From positions 248,001 through 312,000 of the forward strand of contig LSRY02000016.1 in NCBI GenBank assembly GCA_001643675.2: a stretch of 64,000 bases of DNA, written 5' to 3'. The notes under the pieces are model-generated. The model saw only the letters and a program-made list of their open reading frames with translations, was not told the origin of the DNA and made no database searches. The DNA is from Monocercomonoides exilis (Eukaryota > Preaxostyla > Oxymonadida > Polymastigidae). This document shows positions 1-14,000 of this stretch, one piece after another; the first letter of the stretch is position 1, and every line of letters begins with the position of its first letter. A program made the position numbers and the translations under genes.

Positions 1-3000
1 AGGAGAGCCTGACACATATGCTTCCGAAGGCGAACGAGTATCCTGAAGAGAAGTATGTGGCGAATTCGAGTTTTCGCTGCCAATGTCACTGTGGAAGCTG
101 ACAGGGGCGGTTGCTGATGGAGGAATGCAGAAGGCAGCTGCTTGTACTGTTGGTGTGTACTCATCCTGCTTTGAGTAGTATTGGTCACCAGGAGAATATA
201 GAATGTTGCGAGAAGGAGCAGATGCATTGGCATTTCTGTTGAAAGCTCTTTTTTGCTCTTCAATCACACGCAGCATTTCTGACTCTGTCACAAAATTGAC
301 ATAGCTGAGTGGCACAGACGCGTCAAATGATGAATGAATGGAGAGTAGATCTTCATACTCCATTGGCTGATCTTTGAAGGCAGCGGCAGCATTGTCATAT
401 GGAGTCTCAACACCAAACTCATCTTCCTTTTCAATGCCACTCCTTATTCCTGATGTCGGCTGCTCTGCTTCTGGCATCATAAATCCCTGCGTTATGTTAC
501 TCTCATCAGGTTTCTCGACCACTTCGTGTGTCTGCTCAATCTTTGGCTCTGCTTTCCCTTTCCCTTTTGCCTTTTCCTGAGTCTCCGTGCCAGCGGAATC
601 ATTCAAATTGCTTTCATCCACAGCTTCTCCTGAATGTGTCTCTTTCTTTGCGATCTGTTGATCGTTGTTCTGAGGTATTTCTCCTTCTCCACTGGCAAAG
701 TTGTCTGCTCCAATGTAGTCCTTGCTCTGCACAGTCATCCGATCCACGCTGCCTCCCTGCTGATACGACGTATTCTGCTCGTTCAGCTGCTTGTTGTAGA
801 GCGATGCCAGCGAAAGAGAGTATCTCAGGATGAGAAACAGATCATCCTGGTTGATGGCTACCAGCGGCTGCGAGAAGAACTCCGGTGCAGACGCAAACAG
901 CTGCGTCGTCTGCGGCACGCCAAACGAGAAGAACGACAGGCGATTCAAAAGTGGCGGGAGAAACGTGCCGTTCTGCTGAGAACCTGCGCCTTCTGGTGAG
1001 TCCTTTCGGTCTCCGTGCAATTGTCGGGTGTTGCGCGACATGTCCACAAAGAGTGAGCTGATTGATGACTGTCTTTCTCTCTCTTCTGCCAGCCCATAAT
1101 ACGTGGCTGTATTGCCTGCCATGTAATTGTGCGTATCATTTGCATAGTCCACATATCCTCCATAATCAGACAGATCATCTTCGCTCCCAAAGTCATCGCC
1201 TTCTTTCTCGTTTCCGCTTCTTGTTTTTCCTTTCTCTTTGTGTCTTCTGCTTTCGTCAAGTGACTTCGTTGCATTGTCCTCGCTCTCTCTGTTTGACTCA
1301 CAGTCCGTATATGACTTCAACAGGAATCCTTTACCTGATTTGTGCCTCGTTTTCCTCTTTGGTTCTTCCGCAGGTGGAGGTGATGTTGAGGAAGAGAGGC
1401 GCTGTGATCTGTGCATTCTGGATGAGTGTGGATGGGTTGAGATGTCTGCAACACTTTGTGTCGAACGGCCTGTGCGAGAAGACCGATGGAGAGAGTGTTT
1501 GAGCTTGTTGGAGTGGGAAGAGGGGCTGGCGGGTGTGGTGACGACTGACAGGGCAGATAAAGCAGTGAGAGCAGTCATGGTGGGAGAAGGAGGCGCCTGA
1601 GAAGCAGAGTGTGACGCAACAGAGACTGAGGCTGACGCTGAAGCAGAAGCAGATGCTGATGCTGAGGCAGAGACTGATGCTGATGTAGTGGATGAGGAAG
1701 AAGAAGAAGAAGAAGAAGAAGAAGAAGAAGAAGAAGAAGAAGAAGAAGAAGAAGAAGAAGACGAGGAGGAGGAACTTGATAACAACGAAGAGGAAGAAGA
1801 AGAAGAAGATGATGATGAAGATAGCACCGATGACGAATAGGAAGAAGAGGAAGAAGAAGTTGACTGTGAAGAAGGTGAAATTGCAGGCGGAGGAGAATTC
1901 GAGTTGGAACGATAAACTTTTGAAGGAGCAGCTACATTTAATGAGGAAGATGAAGACAAAGCAGCACTTTCGCTCTTTCTCTGAGCATCGACCGAGTCTT
2001 TCATCGATCCCTTCTCGTCTTTGAGTGAAATGCCATCAGAAGACGAGTCACTTTCATCGTCTGCATATTCTTCTTCTTCCTGTTCGCTTCTGCTGGAGCT
2101 GCTTCTGCTGGAGCTGCTTCTGCTGCTGTTGGTGTTTGTGTTTGTGTTCTCTTCGCTCTCATCGCTCAACAAAGACAGTGTGCTTTGATCAGAAAACCAC
2201 TTTGATTGGGTTTGTGTGAACGCTTTTTGAGTGAATTCCTTCGAGTTTGTGTTGAGTGGCTGTGATGGGATGACAAATTGCTCGTTTGCAGTCGCTTTTT
2301 GTGGCTGGCTGGCGATTGGCGCAGAAAGACAGAGCTTGGTGAAGGAGAAAGTGGATGAAGGAGACATCGAAGATGAAGTATAAGACATCTGTGAAATGGA
2401 TGATGAAGAGGAAGATGAGGAAGAAGATGATAATTTAGATGGAGATGATGAAGAAGTGGTGGGAGAAGAAGAAGGAGAAGAGGAAGAGGAAGAGGATGGA
2501 ATCGATGCTGCAGAAGGAGAAGAAGTGATTGTCAAATAAGGTCCAGCTGGAGGAGACAGACTGGGTGATCCCGAGTGCTCAGAAAGATGAGCAGCAGCAT
2601 TTGGCGAAAGAGGCGAGGCAGAAAAAGCAGACGAAATGGAGTTTGGCTCAGCCAGCGAAAAGGCCATGCCAAACGGGCTGATCTGCGCGGAGTCGTTGTT
2701 CGAGGCGTTGAGAGAGGCATTGAGAGAAGCTGAGGAGCTCCTTTGAGCAAACATGGAGAAGCTCTGGTAACCGTCTGCAGCGGGCGTGTGGGAGGCAGAG
2801 GAAAGAGAGGGAGATGTGTTCTCTTCGAAGCTGGTGCTGTTTGAGGAAGGAGAAGTGAGTGGGGCAGGGAAAGGGGCAGAGTCTGGCTGGGCGGAAGAGG
2901 AAGGTGTAGATGATGGAGAAGAGGAGGAAGAGGATGATGATGAAGAGGGAGAGGAGGAAGAGGAAGAGGGAGAGGAAGAAGAGGAAGGAGAAGGAGAAGA

Positions 3001-5149
3001 AGTGCTGAGCTGCTGAAACTGACCGATGGAGAGCATTGGAGGAAGTTTTGGAAAGGGAATAGGATTTGTTGAAGTGTGTGGAGGGTAAGGAGAAGGAGTG
3101 AATGAAATATTAGGTTGAAATGCAGATTGTGAGATGAAGGGATAATTGATGGGAGTGGGATGCATTGAAGGAGAGGAAGCACTCATTGCGTGAGGCTGTT
3201 GGGGCTGCAATTGATAATGAGAGTTCTGCTGAGTGTATGGCACTTGCATATAAGGCGATGAAGGATAGAAAGCAGAGGAAGGAGAAGAAGGTGGTTGGGA
3301 TGAAGAGAGATGTGATGAGGAAAGATCTGAAGGCGAAGGCGAAAGAGAAGAGAAAGACAGCCCAGATGTTCTCTGCTGCTGTTGTGTCTGTTGCATCTGT
3401 TGTTGTTGTTGTTGAGAAGAAGAAGAAGAAGGATTCGAAGGATAACTGGATGGATAGGAAAAGACATATGGATTGGAGTATGGATAAGGTGCCTGTGGAG
3501 AAGTCATTCTATTTTTGGATGAGGCATCTGCTGTGAAAGATGAGGGCATTTGCATTGGCTGAGTGGATGAGTAAATTGGCTGAGGCAGGAAACGTTGTGT
3601 TTGGATGTTTTGTGGCTGGAAAGGCTGCCCGCTTTGCTGATAAGGCAGAGAAGAGGATGAAAAAGATGAGTTATAAGAAGAAGATGATGATGATAACGAT
3701 GATGAAGGATAGCGAAGTGGGGTGAGTGATGGGTTTTGAGGGCTATCTGGATATGTGTGTTGAGATTGGGCAAATGGAAAAGGTGGAAATGATGAGTGGC
3801 CAGAAGAAGAGAAAGAGCCCAGCTGTTGGCTCAGCACTGGCTGAAGCACAGGTCTCATCTGGTTCTGCCGAGAAAAGCAAGAATTTGCTCCAGCATTTGC
3901 ACTTGAGCTTGCAGCAGCGTGCATCTCTCTCAGTTTTGGGATTCTGATTGAAGGGTTTGTGAGGACGTTGGTGCAGAAGCAGAAGGTGACGGGGTCTGCT
4001 TTGATTCCTTCCTCAAACAGCTGCAGGGCGCGTTTCACACACAACATCGAATTGTATGTCTCCTTCTCCTCAGGAAACATCACAAAGCCATAATCCTGCA
4101 GCTTCCCGTTTTCGAACGGCAGATAGATGTCTTCGAGTGTCAGATAGAGCCTTTCTCGGGTGCTGGATGAGGAGGAGGAAGAAAAAGAAGAAGACAAATT
4201 AAGAGGAAAAGAATCAGAGGCAGCTGGAGAAGAAGAATGAGTCGATCCAGTTGAACATTGATCCACAATTTCCTTTGAAACATGGAACAGATTTTCCCAT
4301 AAAATCTGCCTAATCTCATTGCTTTTAACGGTGAGTGTATGTGGCTTCTTTATAACAAATACGAGTGTATTTTCACTTATCCCTACATTTGCCCAATGCA
4401 CTGTAAGCGGAATAGTGACTTGAGAATGTGTTACCAAAAGATCGTGGGCTTTCAGCGCTGATGAACGAAGCTCAAACTGATAAAAACACGTTTTGAAGTC
4501 GGTGGACAATGCTATACCAGTCAGTTTTCCATATTCTGATCTGTAATTGTTTATTGTTGAAATAAGTTTAAAAAAGAATAAAATCGTTAACATACTCACA
4601 AATTTGAGCAATTTTATCACAAATTTCGCGATCAAAGTTTCCGCGAACTACAACTGTTTTGTTGCGAAACGCAGGCTGAACTTTATACACTTTGTCCCCA
4701 AGAGTCTGAACAAATAAAAAGAAAAGAGTTCATCAAAATACTTCATTTTTCCATATTTTAGAACATACAACTGACTGTTGTTTGATGAAATGGACTGCTG
4801 TTTCTTCTTTTTTAAAGTAGACAAATATATATCCAGTTAAGGCTTTTGCTCTATTTTGCTTATGGATTCGAGAAATCTCATCAATATCTTTAAAGAATTC
4901 TTGAAGTTCTTCTTGTGTAAGTGACAGAGGTGCTTCTAGAATTTTAATTCCTCCTGAAGTAAAGTGATGTAAATGGAATATAATATATTTTAAAAACTAA
5001 ACAAAACAAAAAAAGAGAAAAAGCAAACGAGGCTCATCGTCAAGCGTTGGAGCATCTAAAAACAGCGATAATACGTTGAATAGCTTCAAGAAAAAATGTT
5101 TATACAAACCTCTGTTTGCGTTTAGGAAATTTTCATTACCAACGTGCAT
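1..5149 (-). CDS. RRM-like RNA-binding protein with long Ser-rich tail (3' end beyond window)
   Basis: Five exons can be read: 5149-5110, 5055-5029, 4953-4769, 4705-4596 and 4540 to beyond base 1. All junctions are GT-AG and all keep the frame. Exon 3 encodes an RRM-like fold: an ILEAP strand, a helix, then GYIFVYF as the RNP1-like strand. Exons 4-5 give a second RRM-like unit (TVVVRGNF, then CFYQFELRSSALKAHDLL) and probably a third (ITVPLTVHWAN-type strand region near 4.43 kb). The rest is low complexity: long Ser runs, Gln runs near 3.4 kb, and Pro/Ser stretches written by GAA/TTC triplet repeats. Tandem RRMs suggest an RNA-binding or splicing role, but I cannot name the orthologue. The last exon exceeds 4.5 kb without an intron and becomes GC-richer downstream. 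The start at 5149 was chosen because it splices in frame into the RRM. The stop codon lies off the left edge. Confidence 0.7.
1693..1762. repeat. (GAA)n trinucleotide tract encoding poly-Ser
   Basis: A nearly pure GAA/TTC triplet run lies inside the RRM gene. On the coding (minus) strand it reads as TCT codons, giving a serine homopolymer. Similar coding tracts occur near 2400-2500, 2925-3000, 5600-5640, 6120-6165 (GAT), 41610-41700, 43045-43130 and 43570-43640. Confidence 0.85.
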
Positions 5150-5409
5150 TTTGAAGATTTCTCCAAGTCTTGTACCATTATACTTTATTTTTCTTAGATT
5201 TTTTGTTTATGAGTATTTCTTAAGTATGTTGAAAATATTGTTAAAAAGTTTATCAAAGTGTTCGCTTCAGAACTTAGAAGCATAAATACAAAGAAAAAAT
5301 GAAATTTTTAAAGTTATTTGATGTGAATGGAGAAGTGAATTTAATAGAAAAAAAAAATCAATTCAAATTCATTTTTCAACATGAAATGATTGCATGTTCA
5401 TCTTAAAAC

Positions 5410-6134
5410 TCAGCTCTCGAGTAATTTTCTATCTTTGGCATCTTCTGCCACAGCTTCTGCAAGATTCATTAAAAACATCAGAAGACTTGGGAAATTCGAG
5501 CGTTGTTGCAAAACATCGATTTTCTGTTCGGAAGCTGCCTTTGCATCCAAACTGGAGCTTTGCAGAGAAGACGAGGAAGGAGTTGTAATTGTGGAAGAGG
5601 AAGAGGAAGAGGAAGAAGAAGAAGAAGAAGATGATGATGAAAGTATTTGATTGAAATAAGGAGACAGAACTGAAAGAAGGTCAGATGAAGTTTGCAATGG
5701 CGCAGAAGAAGAAGAAGAAGGTGTCGATGAAGATGCTGAAGAAGGGCTCTGAATAAGCAGCGAACGCAGATGAGCCGAGTGGGAGTACAATGAATGGGCC
5801 AGAAATGGAAGCTTTCTGAGTGTCCTTCCACTCAATCCCTTGAGAATCAGAGGGAAATTTAAATTATTATGAAATAAAATAGTGAAGCATTTAGTGAAGA
5901 ATAAATAAATTGTAAATTAACAACAAAAAAGATGATTAAAAGTAATGAAAAAGAAGGCAGACATCTGTGTGCTGTGCAATTATCGCCAAAATTAACGAAG
6001 CAAGATTTGTCTCTTCAGAAGAAGATGAAACATTCTCTGATGGAATGACACGTTGTGCTTGAATAAAAGGCAACAGACAAAAAGAAGTATCAGTCGAGGC
6101 AATCTCCATCTGAATTGAAGAGGAAGAAGAAGAA

Positions 6135-6167
<33 letters not shown>

Positions 6168-7893
6168 GCTTTTGGATAGTTCTGAATGACAAGCCCTTTC
6201 CTCACAAGCTCTGCCACACACGAGCTGAGGATGGAGTAGCGCCCAGCTGCTGTTGGCGGGCCGATGTATTGTTTGATGTCTGCTCTGTCGAGAAAGGCAG
6301 AGTCTGTCCATTTTCAATTGAATGATAGAGATTTGAATGGAGTTTTAAGTCGATTATATAAAAGTCATGTGAGGTTAATGTGTTGACAGGATAATCCAAT
6401 CATAGAAAGATTTATAATCACATTGAAAAAAAAGAAGAAGAAATATTATTTTCGTTCAACAGCTTGAAAGCACACCAATCGCCTTTGTGATGTTTGATGT
6501 TGTGAAGATTATCACATTTCGTTTTGTTTTCAGTGCATCTATTTGTGTCAAAAGTGCGTTAACAACCTGAAAGTCATTTAAACAGAATGAAATGAAGAAA
6601 AGGTGTTTGATAGAGCATTCAAGAGTGTCAAAGCAAACAAGAAAGAAAAAAAATGAGTAGAAACGAATGTTAATAGCAATACAAACTCGAATAGCGTCAG
6701 ATGGCTCGCTTCCGCTCATGGCTGACTTTCTTGAGGCAGACAATGATTCAACTTCATCTGATACAAAATTTATTCAATTTGTCAAAAGAAAAAAATGTTC
6801 AATATGAAAGCATCAAAAGGAGAAAATTGTTCAGTTAAAAAAAAAAATTATATCCGCATTCCACAAACCAATCAAAACGGCTACGAAAATCTCTTCTTCT
6901 TCAACCAGCTCTTGAATGTGCTGGAACATCTTCATCACTAACTTTCCACTTTCACTAAACCACTTTGAAAACAACGAATGTGCATTGATCTCCACAAGAA
7001 CACCTCCAGCCGGATATCTGTCATTCAGAAAAAGGAAGCCAATGGTTTGTTCATTATTCAGATTCATTGTTAAGCATGATACAAAAAAATCAAAAAATAG
7101 TCAAATATTCCAAATTGAAGAGCAAAAATCTTTGACTTCATACTCATCTCCAAGGCGAATTGATAATTTGTGCGCTAAAGCACGGCAAAGAGAAGTCTTT
7201 CCTGTACCTGGAGGACCATGAAGCAGTACGAGGCGATTGCATCCGATGATATTTGGATCAACTCCGCGTTCACTGAACAAAAGTGATGTTTGAACAAATG
7301 ACAATAACCTCCCCTTCAATCCTGGCTCATAAATCAAACTGAAACATTAAAATCAATATATAAATAAAGTTAAATTTTACGCGAAATAAAATTCGTACTT
7401 TTCCCAACTTCCTTCTAAGCTTCCATTCGGTAAAACCCATTGAGTGCAACTTGGAGTATCGTCATCAGCTCCTTCAGAGTCCTCGGTTGAGCCACTTTCT
7501 TCACAGCTATAAATCATTACTTTTATATCTGCTTGCCAAAAAGATACAAGTTCAATGCTCCCTTCCCTTTCCTCTATTTAATCACAAAAAGTGAAAATTC
7601 AGAAAGCAAACAAAGAAACAGTAAAAACCTTCATCAATAATAATCACCTTCTCAACATTTTGCTTTAAGAATAAATTGCTACTAAAATCAACAGGTCCAG
7701 TACGCAAAATAGGGCATGTTCGGCTGAACAAATTGATAACCTCTGTTCTAATTTGAGTTCTGCTAACTGATATTCCAGGCTTCAATCGAACTTCCACTGG
7801 TTGAAAGGCAAAGAAAAAAATATATTAATTAAAATAATTTGATATTCTTGATATAATACCTTCGACTGGATAAAGAACACGATTTTTTAACAT
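5410..7893 (-). CDS. PCH2: Pachytene checkpoint protein 2 homologue (PCH2/TRIP13), AAA+ ATPase
   Basis: PCH2/TRIP13 is the AAA+ remodeller of HORMA-domain proteins (Hop1, Mad2) in meiotic prophase and the spindle checkpoint. At least eight exons splice in frame. Exon 1 (7893-7860) encodes [11 protein letters not shown] and joins exon 2 at 7796. Exon 3 supplies a W[11 protein letters not shown] segment. The exon ending near 7130 carries Walker A ([16 protein letters not shown]). The next carries the family signature [17 protein letters not shown], then Walker B (VLIDEVESL) and sensor 1 (FTTSN near 6510). Near 6260-6290 is the diagnostic [12 protein letters not shown]. The C-terminal [18 protein letters not shown] follows near 5810, and the stop is TGA at 5410. 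Catalytic motifs are intact, so it is probably active. Two Ser homopolymers (near 6140 and 5610), absent from ordinary family members, are inserted in the C-terminal region. It shares a 113 bp gap with the divergent gene at 8007. Confidence 0.93.
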
Positions 7894-8006
7894 AATGAAT
7901 TGATCATATACATTATTTTTTTATAAAAAATCATTTTTCATAATAATTGTTTTCTGCCACTTGCAATTTTTTAAAATCAAAAATTTCGTTTGAAAACAAA
8001 TAACAA
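7894..8006. promoter_or_regulatory. 113 bp divergent promoter region (PCH2 / LRR-PP2C)
   Basis: Everything driving both oppositely oriented genes must lie in this AT-rich 113 bp gap or inside the genes. I see no named core element. Confidence 0.5.
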
Positions 8007-11000
8007 ATGGGGCCAACACAAAGCATCAAGCTTGATGGGCCGACTTTAAACTTTTCAAACAAGAACCTGATGAGTATACCAGAAAACGTACTCACGACTA
8101 AAAAGACAAGTGTCAGGTCCATCATCGTTTCTTCAAACCTTCTTGAGGATCTTCCACGCATAGATGAAGTTTTTCCTAGTGTTCATTCAGTTACCGCTGC
8201 TAAAAATCGCTTTCATGTAATCCCTGCTCATCTAGCAAATCTTGAAGGATTGGACAAGCTTGTATGTTGCAATGTATTTAACTTTAATTTGAAGTTGATT
8301 TGTTTTGTTTGTGCGTGTCAAACGCAATTTATGGCTTTTTTCTGCAGGATTTTTCTGTGAACCATTTGGAAGAGTTGCCTCATGCAGTTTTTAAGAAAGT
8401 GTTGGAACTTCAAATTGGATTAAACAAGATGTCATATTTTACTCATGATTTGGGAGTTACTTTCCCTGCTTTGATGTATCTTAGCTCATCAAAGTCATGG
8501 TTTGAATTGTTATTCTGTGCTCTTTTAAAAAAAATTGTATGTTAAAAATTATTTTTTAGGATGGTAACTCTTCCCCCAATAAATCACCAAAATCTAAAGA
8601 AGATCGATTTTGAAGCAAGCAATCTTCATAAAATAATATATCCAATAACATCTCCTCGGTTGACTCAATTGACTCTAATTACGAATGAATTTGAAGATTT
8701 TGGATTTCCAAAATCTTCTTTTGTGAATTACTTGGAAATTCTTGATTTGAGAATGAATGAAATTCAACATATTTCTCGATATGTGTGCATATTTTATTTG
8801 GTTATCACTTTATATTTTTATTTCGTTTGAAGACATTTAAAATTATGCCAAATGCGAAGCAATTTTATATGCAAGGAAACGAACTGCGTTCTCTTCCTGA
8901 TGACATTGCAATGCTTATTCCCAACATTCTAAGCTTGGAGCTTAAAATTAACAAACTTTCAAAGCTGCCTCGATCAATTTCTTCATTCAAAGTGTGAAAA
9001 GTCAATGTCACTAGAAATATTTTAACTTTTAAATGAGAAAATGATACTCAAATATAAGTTTTTTATTGAACGATGAGCATCATGATTTTAATTTTTCCCG
9101 CTTTTTTTTAAAATTCACAACACATTTCAAATTTATTCACTATATTTTTTTTATCCCATTGAATTATCTGTTATTTAATCCTTCCCTCTCCCACCCCCTC
9201 CCCCTCACCCAGCAAATTAATTCCCTCTCTGCCACCAACAACCTGATTACGCGTGTCCCTCCTCTTATTTTCAACCGCGAGCAGTTCAAAGTGCTGCTCA
9301 CCGACAACTTCCTCACTCGCTTTCCGGACGTTGGCGACACCCTCCCCTTCATCTCCGTCGACCGCAACCGCATCACCGAATTCCCCGACCCTCTTCCGCC
9401 CACCTGGAAAGTGCAGTCCATCCTCATGCGCTTCAACCAGCTTGAGTGTTTTCCTCACTCGCTCGTCGCCACATCCATCTACAACATCCTCCTCGCTGCC
9501 AACCAGATCAGGGAATTAGACCCTGCCGTCTTCCAGATGAAGCACCTGCACACTTTGGATCTCTCCTTCAACTACCTCACCGAAATCCCTGTCTGCATCT
9601 CTGGCCTTGTCGAGCTCTACACCCTCAACTTGGACTTCAACCGCATCGCTGAAGTGCCCTGCTGGGTGTTTGCCCTCCCCAACCTCCGCAAGCTCACTCT
9701 CGAAGGCAACTGCCTCAGCCAGCTCCCGTCCTACAGAGACATCGAGAGCTACTTCTTCGTCCGCCTGCCTGGGCAGAAGCCTGCCATCCGCACTGCTACC
9801 GAGACAGACCCTGGCCCCATCATCCCCGGTGGCCGCCCTTCGTTCGCCTCGCTCGACTCCCTCAAGCTCAACAGCAACAGACTCACCACATTCCCATCCA
9901 TTGTGCTGAAGTTCACTGACCTCCAGACACTGCTTCTAGCACACAACCGCATCAAGACAGTCCCTGACGACCTGTTCCGCATCTGCACCTCACTCCTCCG
10001 CTTGGACCTCTCCTACAACCAGATCTCTTTCCTCTCCCCGCACTTCTTCCCAATGACGATGAAGGCAGTGTATGTGGACTTGTCCCACAACAGACTACGC
10101 TCGGTGCCCTGGCGCGCTCTCCTGCACGACAAGAGACTTCATCCAGAGAACATGGCTAAGCTCGATGGGCCGCGGTGGGTGCTGCCTGACTCTTATCGAG
10201 CAGCTGCTGAGAAGAAAGAGGAGAAGACGCTGAGTGAGATGGCGCTGGAGGAGTATGCGAGGACGCCGGGACATGCACCACACTGCAAGTGCTATCGGTG
10301 TGTGGACATGCCATTCAACAGGAACTCGGCTGAGCTCACGAAGGCGATTGAGAGTGAAGCACACAATAAGAAAAGCAGTAAAAACAACAAGGGAAAAGGG
10401 AAGAGTGGAGAAGAGGCAGATGAGATGGATGAGGATGACCAGTGGATTCTGGATGGCTTCTACAGAGCAACAGACGGGTCAGACGATGAAGGCGAGGGAA
10501 AATCAAGAGCTGTGTGCTTTTCGTGCTTTTGTGTGTTGAGCTCTTCATCGAAGAAGAAGAATAAGAATAAGAAGACGAAGGAGAAATCTTCTTCTTCATC
10601 ATCTTCCTCTTCTTCTTCCTCCTCACAAACATCTAATCGTCCACGTGTGATTGAGATGCAGAGCATGCTGGTGGCACTGAAACAGAGAGAGAAGCTGGAG
10701 ATGAAAGACTACACACCTGACAAGACACAGAATGAAGGAGCATGGCTGATGTATCTGGACATCTCCTTCAACTTCATCGGAGCAACAAAATGGGGCGAAG
10801 AAATGAATGTGTACTTGAGAGGCGCCAACAGAGAAGAACTGGAAAGGATTGTGGGGCAGATTAATGGCAATGATGATGACAGCGATGATGAGAATGGCAA
10901 TGATGATGATGATGATGATGACGGAGAGTCAAGCAAACCTCTTCCAAAGATGGACTTCACCCTCACAGATGAAGAGCCGAAGATTCCAGTGGTGGAAGAG

Positions 11001-14000
11001 AACATGCAGCCAACCCCACTGAAAGATGAAGCAGCATCTTCTTCTGATTCATCATCTTCTTCTTCCTCTTCCTCCTCCTCTTCTTCTTCTTCTGCCCTTT
11101 CAACTCCCACAAAAACGCCTGCTTCCACAGCATCTTCCACTCCAATCACAAAAACACAGTCCCAATCGTCTCTTGCTCTTCTCCAGCAGAATATTCTGGC
11201 TGATCTCCACAGCAGACAAAACACTCCTTCCTCTCTTTCTTCTTCTCTTTCTGTCTCTCTCCTCCCTTCCTCCTCCTCTTTCTCTCTCCTCTCCCGCTCT
11301 GCCTCTTCATTCTCTTCCTCCTCTTCCTTCTCCCCCTTCTCCCCCTTCTCCCCCTTCTCCTCTGCCTCTTCCCTCCGCTCCCGCTCCCTCGCCCTTCGCA
11401 TCCCCTTCACCCGCCGCAGCGCAGGCGAGCTGGCTGAAGCACGCCGGCTGTTCCTCGTTCATCAGCCCAGCAAAGTCATCCAAGAGCGTCTGAAGCGCCT
11501 GGAGCCGAAATTCTTCTCTTTCTTGAGGGGATCCCAGACATACTACAACATGGTGTTCATGGGGTATGTCTCGAGACACCCTGTCTTCATCCGCAACGTC
11601 GGCTGCTCGTTCATCCCGCTCAACGGAGCGCCATGGCTCGTCCACACGCCGCTGATGCTGTTTGAGGCAGAGCTGGCGAGGAAAGTGAAGATTAGAAAGG
11701 AGATTGTGCTGAGGAACAAGATATTGGCAAAGAGGCTGAAACCGTCTGATGCGCAGTACAACCAGAGGCAGCTGCTGATGCTGCTGAAAAGGACAGACGA
11801 GAAGATTTCTGTGCCAAATTGCTACGAAAGAGCACTCGACGCCTCGTTTCTGCCACTCGCAGAGGGAGACAATCCAATGCCATATGCTTCAATTGCTGGT
11901 GGGAGTGCTGCTCAGTCTTCTTCTTTGGCTTCTTCTTCCTCCTCCTCATCTTCTTCTTCTTCTCTTCTTCCTCTCTCAATGTCCCTCTCCTCGTCCATGT
12001 CTTCTCTCTCTCTCTTCCCCAGTCCTCTCCCAGAAACTGAGCTTATTCATCAGATAGGCACAGGAATGGCTGACCGATATGAAGAAGACCAGGCGTGGTT
12101 CGAGTGGACGAAGTATTCGATGGGCGAAGAGAAAGAGCAGAGCAAGGAGCAGAGCAAGAAAGAGGCAGAGGAAGACGGGTTTGAGATCATGGATGCAGAC
12201 GAGACGGCAGAAAAGACAGAAGAAGAGAAGAAGAAAGAAGAGTACTTGGCGAAGAAGAAAGAGCCGTTCAAGCAGCGTGTGCCTTTGGTGGAGGGGATGT
12301 TGGAGGGCATCCCAAAGGAAGCGCTTTGTCCGAAGTGCTTTCCGCCGACGATGAATCCATTTTTGTCGGTGAACGAGCAGGATGATGTGGTGAGGCAGAA
12401 GAAGAAGGAGAAAGAGGAGGAGAAGGAGAAGAAGAAGCTGAAGAAGTCGAAGAAGGGGAAGAAGGAGAAAGACAAAGACAAAGACAAAAGCGAAAAGAAG
12501 AAGAAGAAGAATAAAAAGAACAAGAAGAAAAAGCAAGGAAATGGCGATGATTCAGATTCCTCTCCTTCGTCCTCAGGCGAAGAAGAGGAAGACAACGAAG
12601 AAGAACTGTCACCACTTGAACCTTCGCCCGTAGACACACCAGACGGGATGAATTCTCCACCAATGCCAATGTCCACACCTGGAATTGATGAAGACGCTCT
12701 CCTTTCTGCTTTTGACCCGCCTTCTTCTGCTGACTCTTCTTCTTCTTCTTCTGATTCTCCTGTGCCTCCAATTCCTTCTTCAGATGAAAAGAACGATGAA
12801 GAAAACGACAAATTTGCTGAAGAAGACATCTTCGACCCACCTGCCCCTCTTCCTTCTCCTTCTCCAGACTCTTCAGACTCTTCAGACTCACCAAGCATCC
12901 TCCCTCTCTCTCCTGAGGCTCCTGCCCTTGTCCCTCTTTCTCCTCCTCTTGTTCCTCTCTCTCCTCCCCTCGTCCCCTTATCCCCGCCCCTCTCCTCTCC
13001 CAAATCTCCTCCTCTGTCTTCCCCTCTCCTCACTCCTCTTTCTCCTCCCCTTGTCTCTCCCTCCATCGCTGACACTGATGCCTTCCCTGATGTACTCGAT
13101 GAACCTCCTCCTCCACTCGACGAGCCTTACACCCCGCCCCTCGGCCCCATCCTCTCGCCTTCTCTGCTCGAACTGCCTGAGCCCCCGCCCATTCCAGAGG
13201 AGATTGAGATCAACTTCGACATGCTGGATGAACTGGAGGAGGAAGAAGAAGGAGGAGGAGGAGGAGTGCCGAAGCTGCCTACACCTCCACCTCCGATGCT
13301 GAGTGACAGCTTTGATTCGCTTCCTGACCCAGCAGCTGCTTCTCTTCCAAGGCCATTTCCGTTGGGCGATGTGAAGGAGAGTGTGAAAGTGAAGCCGAAT
13401 GAGAATGTGGAGACACCAGAAGAGGTGCAGAGCAGGATGGAGCAGATGATCATAGGCAGCCAGTCATCTTCGGGCCTTCTGCCTCATCTGACTGCACCCA
13501 CTGCCCAAATGGCCTCTCAGTCAAATTCCCAAGCAAACATCGAAAGCATTCCGAAGTATGTTGTCCCAGCACATCCATATCCCATCCCGAAAGTCAAGCC
13601 CATCGAGATCCCAGCTGCCCCTTCATTCACAACTGATCCTGTTCCCCCGACCTCTCCTCCTCCTGTGCACCCCTCACTCGCCATCCACAACGTGGCGTGT
13701 TGCGAAACAAACGGCACCCGCCCTTCGATGGAAGACGCGGTTCTGCTGGTGCCTGTGGGCGGGTGGGACATCGAGGCGCTGATCTGCGACGGAGAAATAG
13801 GAATTCTCCGGAGAATTCTGAGGTACCCGCAGGAGCTGCGGATGACGGTGGAAGGGATGCGGGCGATGAATGCGCGCGAGCAGAGCATCTGGAAGAAGCG
13901 GATGAGAGAGGCAATGAAGGAAAAGGCAACAGAACTGGCTGCGGCAGAGGTCGCTGCCCAGAGCGGGTTTGCGGGTGTAACTGCCCTTCTTGGCTCGTCT

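Noticed and set aside
1692-2024. Plus-strand ORF starting with a long poly-Lys run
   Set aside because: It is the shadow of the poly-Ser tract of the minus-strand RRM gene, whose frame is supported by splicing and RRM motifs.
10709-11410. Minus-strand Glu/Arg-rich ORF inside the phosphatase gene
   Set aside because: Antisense shadow of Ser/Leu-rich low-complexity coding sequence.
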